This document shows, piece after piece, positions 63,749 to 64,000 of a DNA stretch of 64,000 nt. Under the pieces are notes generated by a model. It saw only the letters and a list, made by a program, of their open reading frames with translations. It did not search any database and was not told the DNA's origin. The stretch comes from CAAGNP01 sp045595965 (GTDB lineage: Bacteria; Bacteroidota; Bacteroidia; Bacteroidales; UBA932), in NCBI GenBank assembly GCA_045595965.1, contig JAZOBN010000034.1, positions 4,738 to 68,737 on the forward strand. Reading direction: 5' to 3'. Each line of letters opens with the position of its first letter. Position 1 is the stretch's first letter. The position numbers and the translations under genes were made by a program.

Positions 63749-64000
63749 TCAACTAAGATTGTTATCTATAATCTCTACTTCTACATTTGTAAAATGTTTC
63801 TGTAGTAGTAATTTTTGAACCTTTTGTTTCGTTTTCTCATTGGTGACATATATACACTCCAGACTCTCTTCGGGTAAATATAATTCTCGATAATAAATCT
63901 TCTTTCCGTTTCTATAACGACATTTCTCATTTTTTATCGTGTTTGCAGTATTTTTAAAGTCAAGATCTGAATTAATCGCAGCGGATATTCGGTTTAAGAC
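63749..64000 (-). CDS. C-terminal part of an unidentified gene (5' end outside window)
   Basis: On the minus strand one frame is open from the window edge for 83 codons to a TGA at 63751-63749. It has no start codon inside the window apart from rare internal options. The peptide is rich in Lys, Asn, Tyr and Glu (KCRYRNGKKIYYRELYLPEE, then HFTNVEVEIIDNNLS) and contains no motif I recognise. Composition is AT-rich, similar to the orphan gene beside it and on the same strand. Confidence 0.5.
   Translation of the reverse strand, partial: VLNRISAAINSDLDFKNTANTIKNEKCRYRNGKKIYYRELYLPEESLECIYVTNEKTKQKVQKLLLQKHFTNVEVEIIDNNLS

Overview
The window comes from a member of the Bacteroidota, most likely order Bacteroidales. 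The support is a SusC/SusD pair, a type IX secretion (T9SS) C-terminal signal on a protease, DUF4493 lipoproteins, the gene order bamD-rpoZ-coaBC-recN, the cluster nadK-uppS-bamA-ompH-ompH, and many promoters with the Bacteroidetes -7 box TAnnTTTG close to start codons. I cannot name a genus.

Layout. 1-10438: a partial surface nuclease, a DJ-1 family gene, a cobalamin-riboswitch-controlled btuB with a shortened FecCD-type permease, a low-molecular-weight phosphatase, alanine racemase, a YugP-type zinc peptidase and an M16 peptidase. This block uses more G/C-ending codons than the rest. 10439-10754: a gene-free stretch with a nested hairpin, a large GC-rich inverted repeat and a terminator; composition changes here. 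10755-16417: lipoprotein-SusD-SusC operon. 16929-20482: a T9SS-sorted subtilase lipoprotein and a PorV/PorQ-like barrel. 20490-27289: murI, a TlpA-type thioredoxin, a gamma-carbonic-anhydrase-like gene, glutamate dehydrogenase and the two-subunit 2-oxoacid:ferredoxin oxidoreductase. 27415-36892: outer-membrane biogenesis (three OmpH/Skp proteins, BamA), UppS, NAD kinase, PdxJ, PurC and a LysM/receptor-fold protein. 36862-46092: a nine-gene minus-strand operon (SDR, gate-domain membrane protein, trxB, bamD, rpoZ, coaBC, recN, nagB, aminopeptidase P). 46198-58177: rubrerythrin, AsmA-like protein, glycerophosphodiesterase, sugar MFS plus ROK kinase, exported thioredoxin plus MarR, two proline tRNAs, trpS and a patatin-barrel protein. 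58179-62686: two DUF4493 lipoproteins, a methyltransferase, a lipoprotein nitroreductase and a DUF2147 protein. 62687-64000: an AT-rich accessory end with a 21-bp perfect hairpin, a candidate structured RNA, short repeats, a secreted orphan protein and a partial gene.

How the genes fit together. Subtilase, PorV/PorQ-like protein, SusC/D, glutamate dehydrogenase and 2-oxoacid:ferredoxin oxidoreductase together suggest an anaerobe that degrades proteins outside the cell, imports the products and ferments amino acids; this is inference. The nagB gene and the MFS/ROK pair show that some amino sugar or hexose is also used. No prophage, CRISPR array or intact insertion sequence was seen. The least explained parts are the 10.5-10.7 kb inverted repeat at a compositional boundary, the btuB leader, the proline tRNA with anticodon AGG, and the 62.7-64 kb end.
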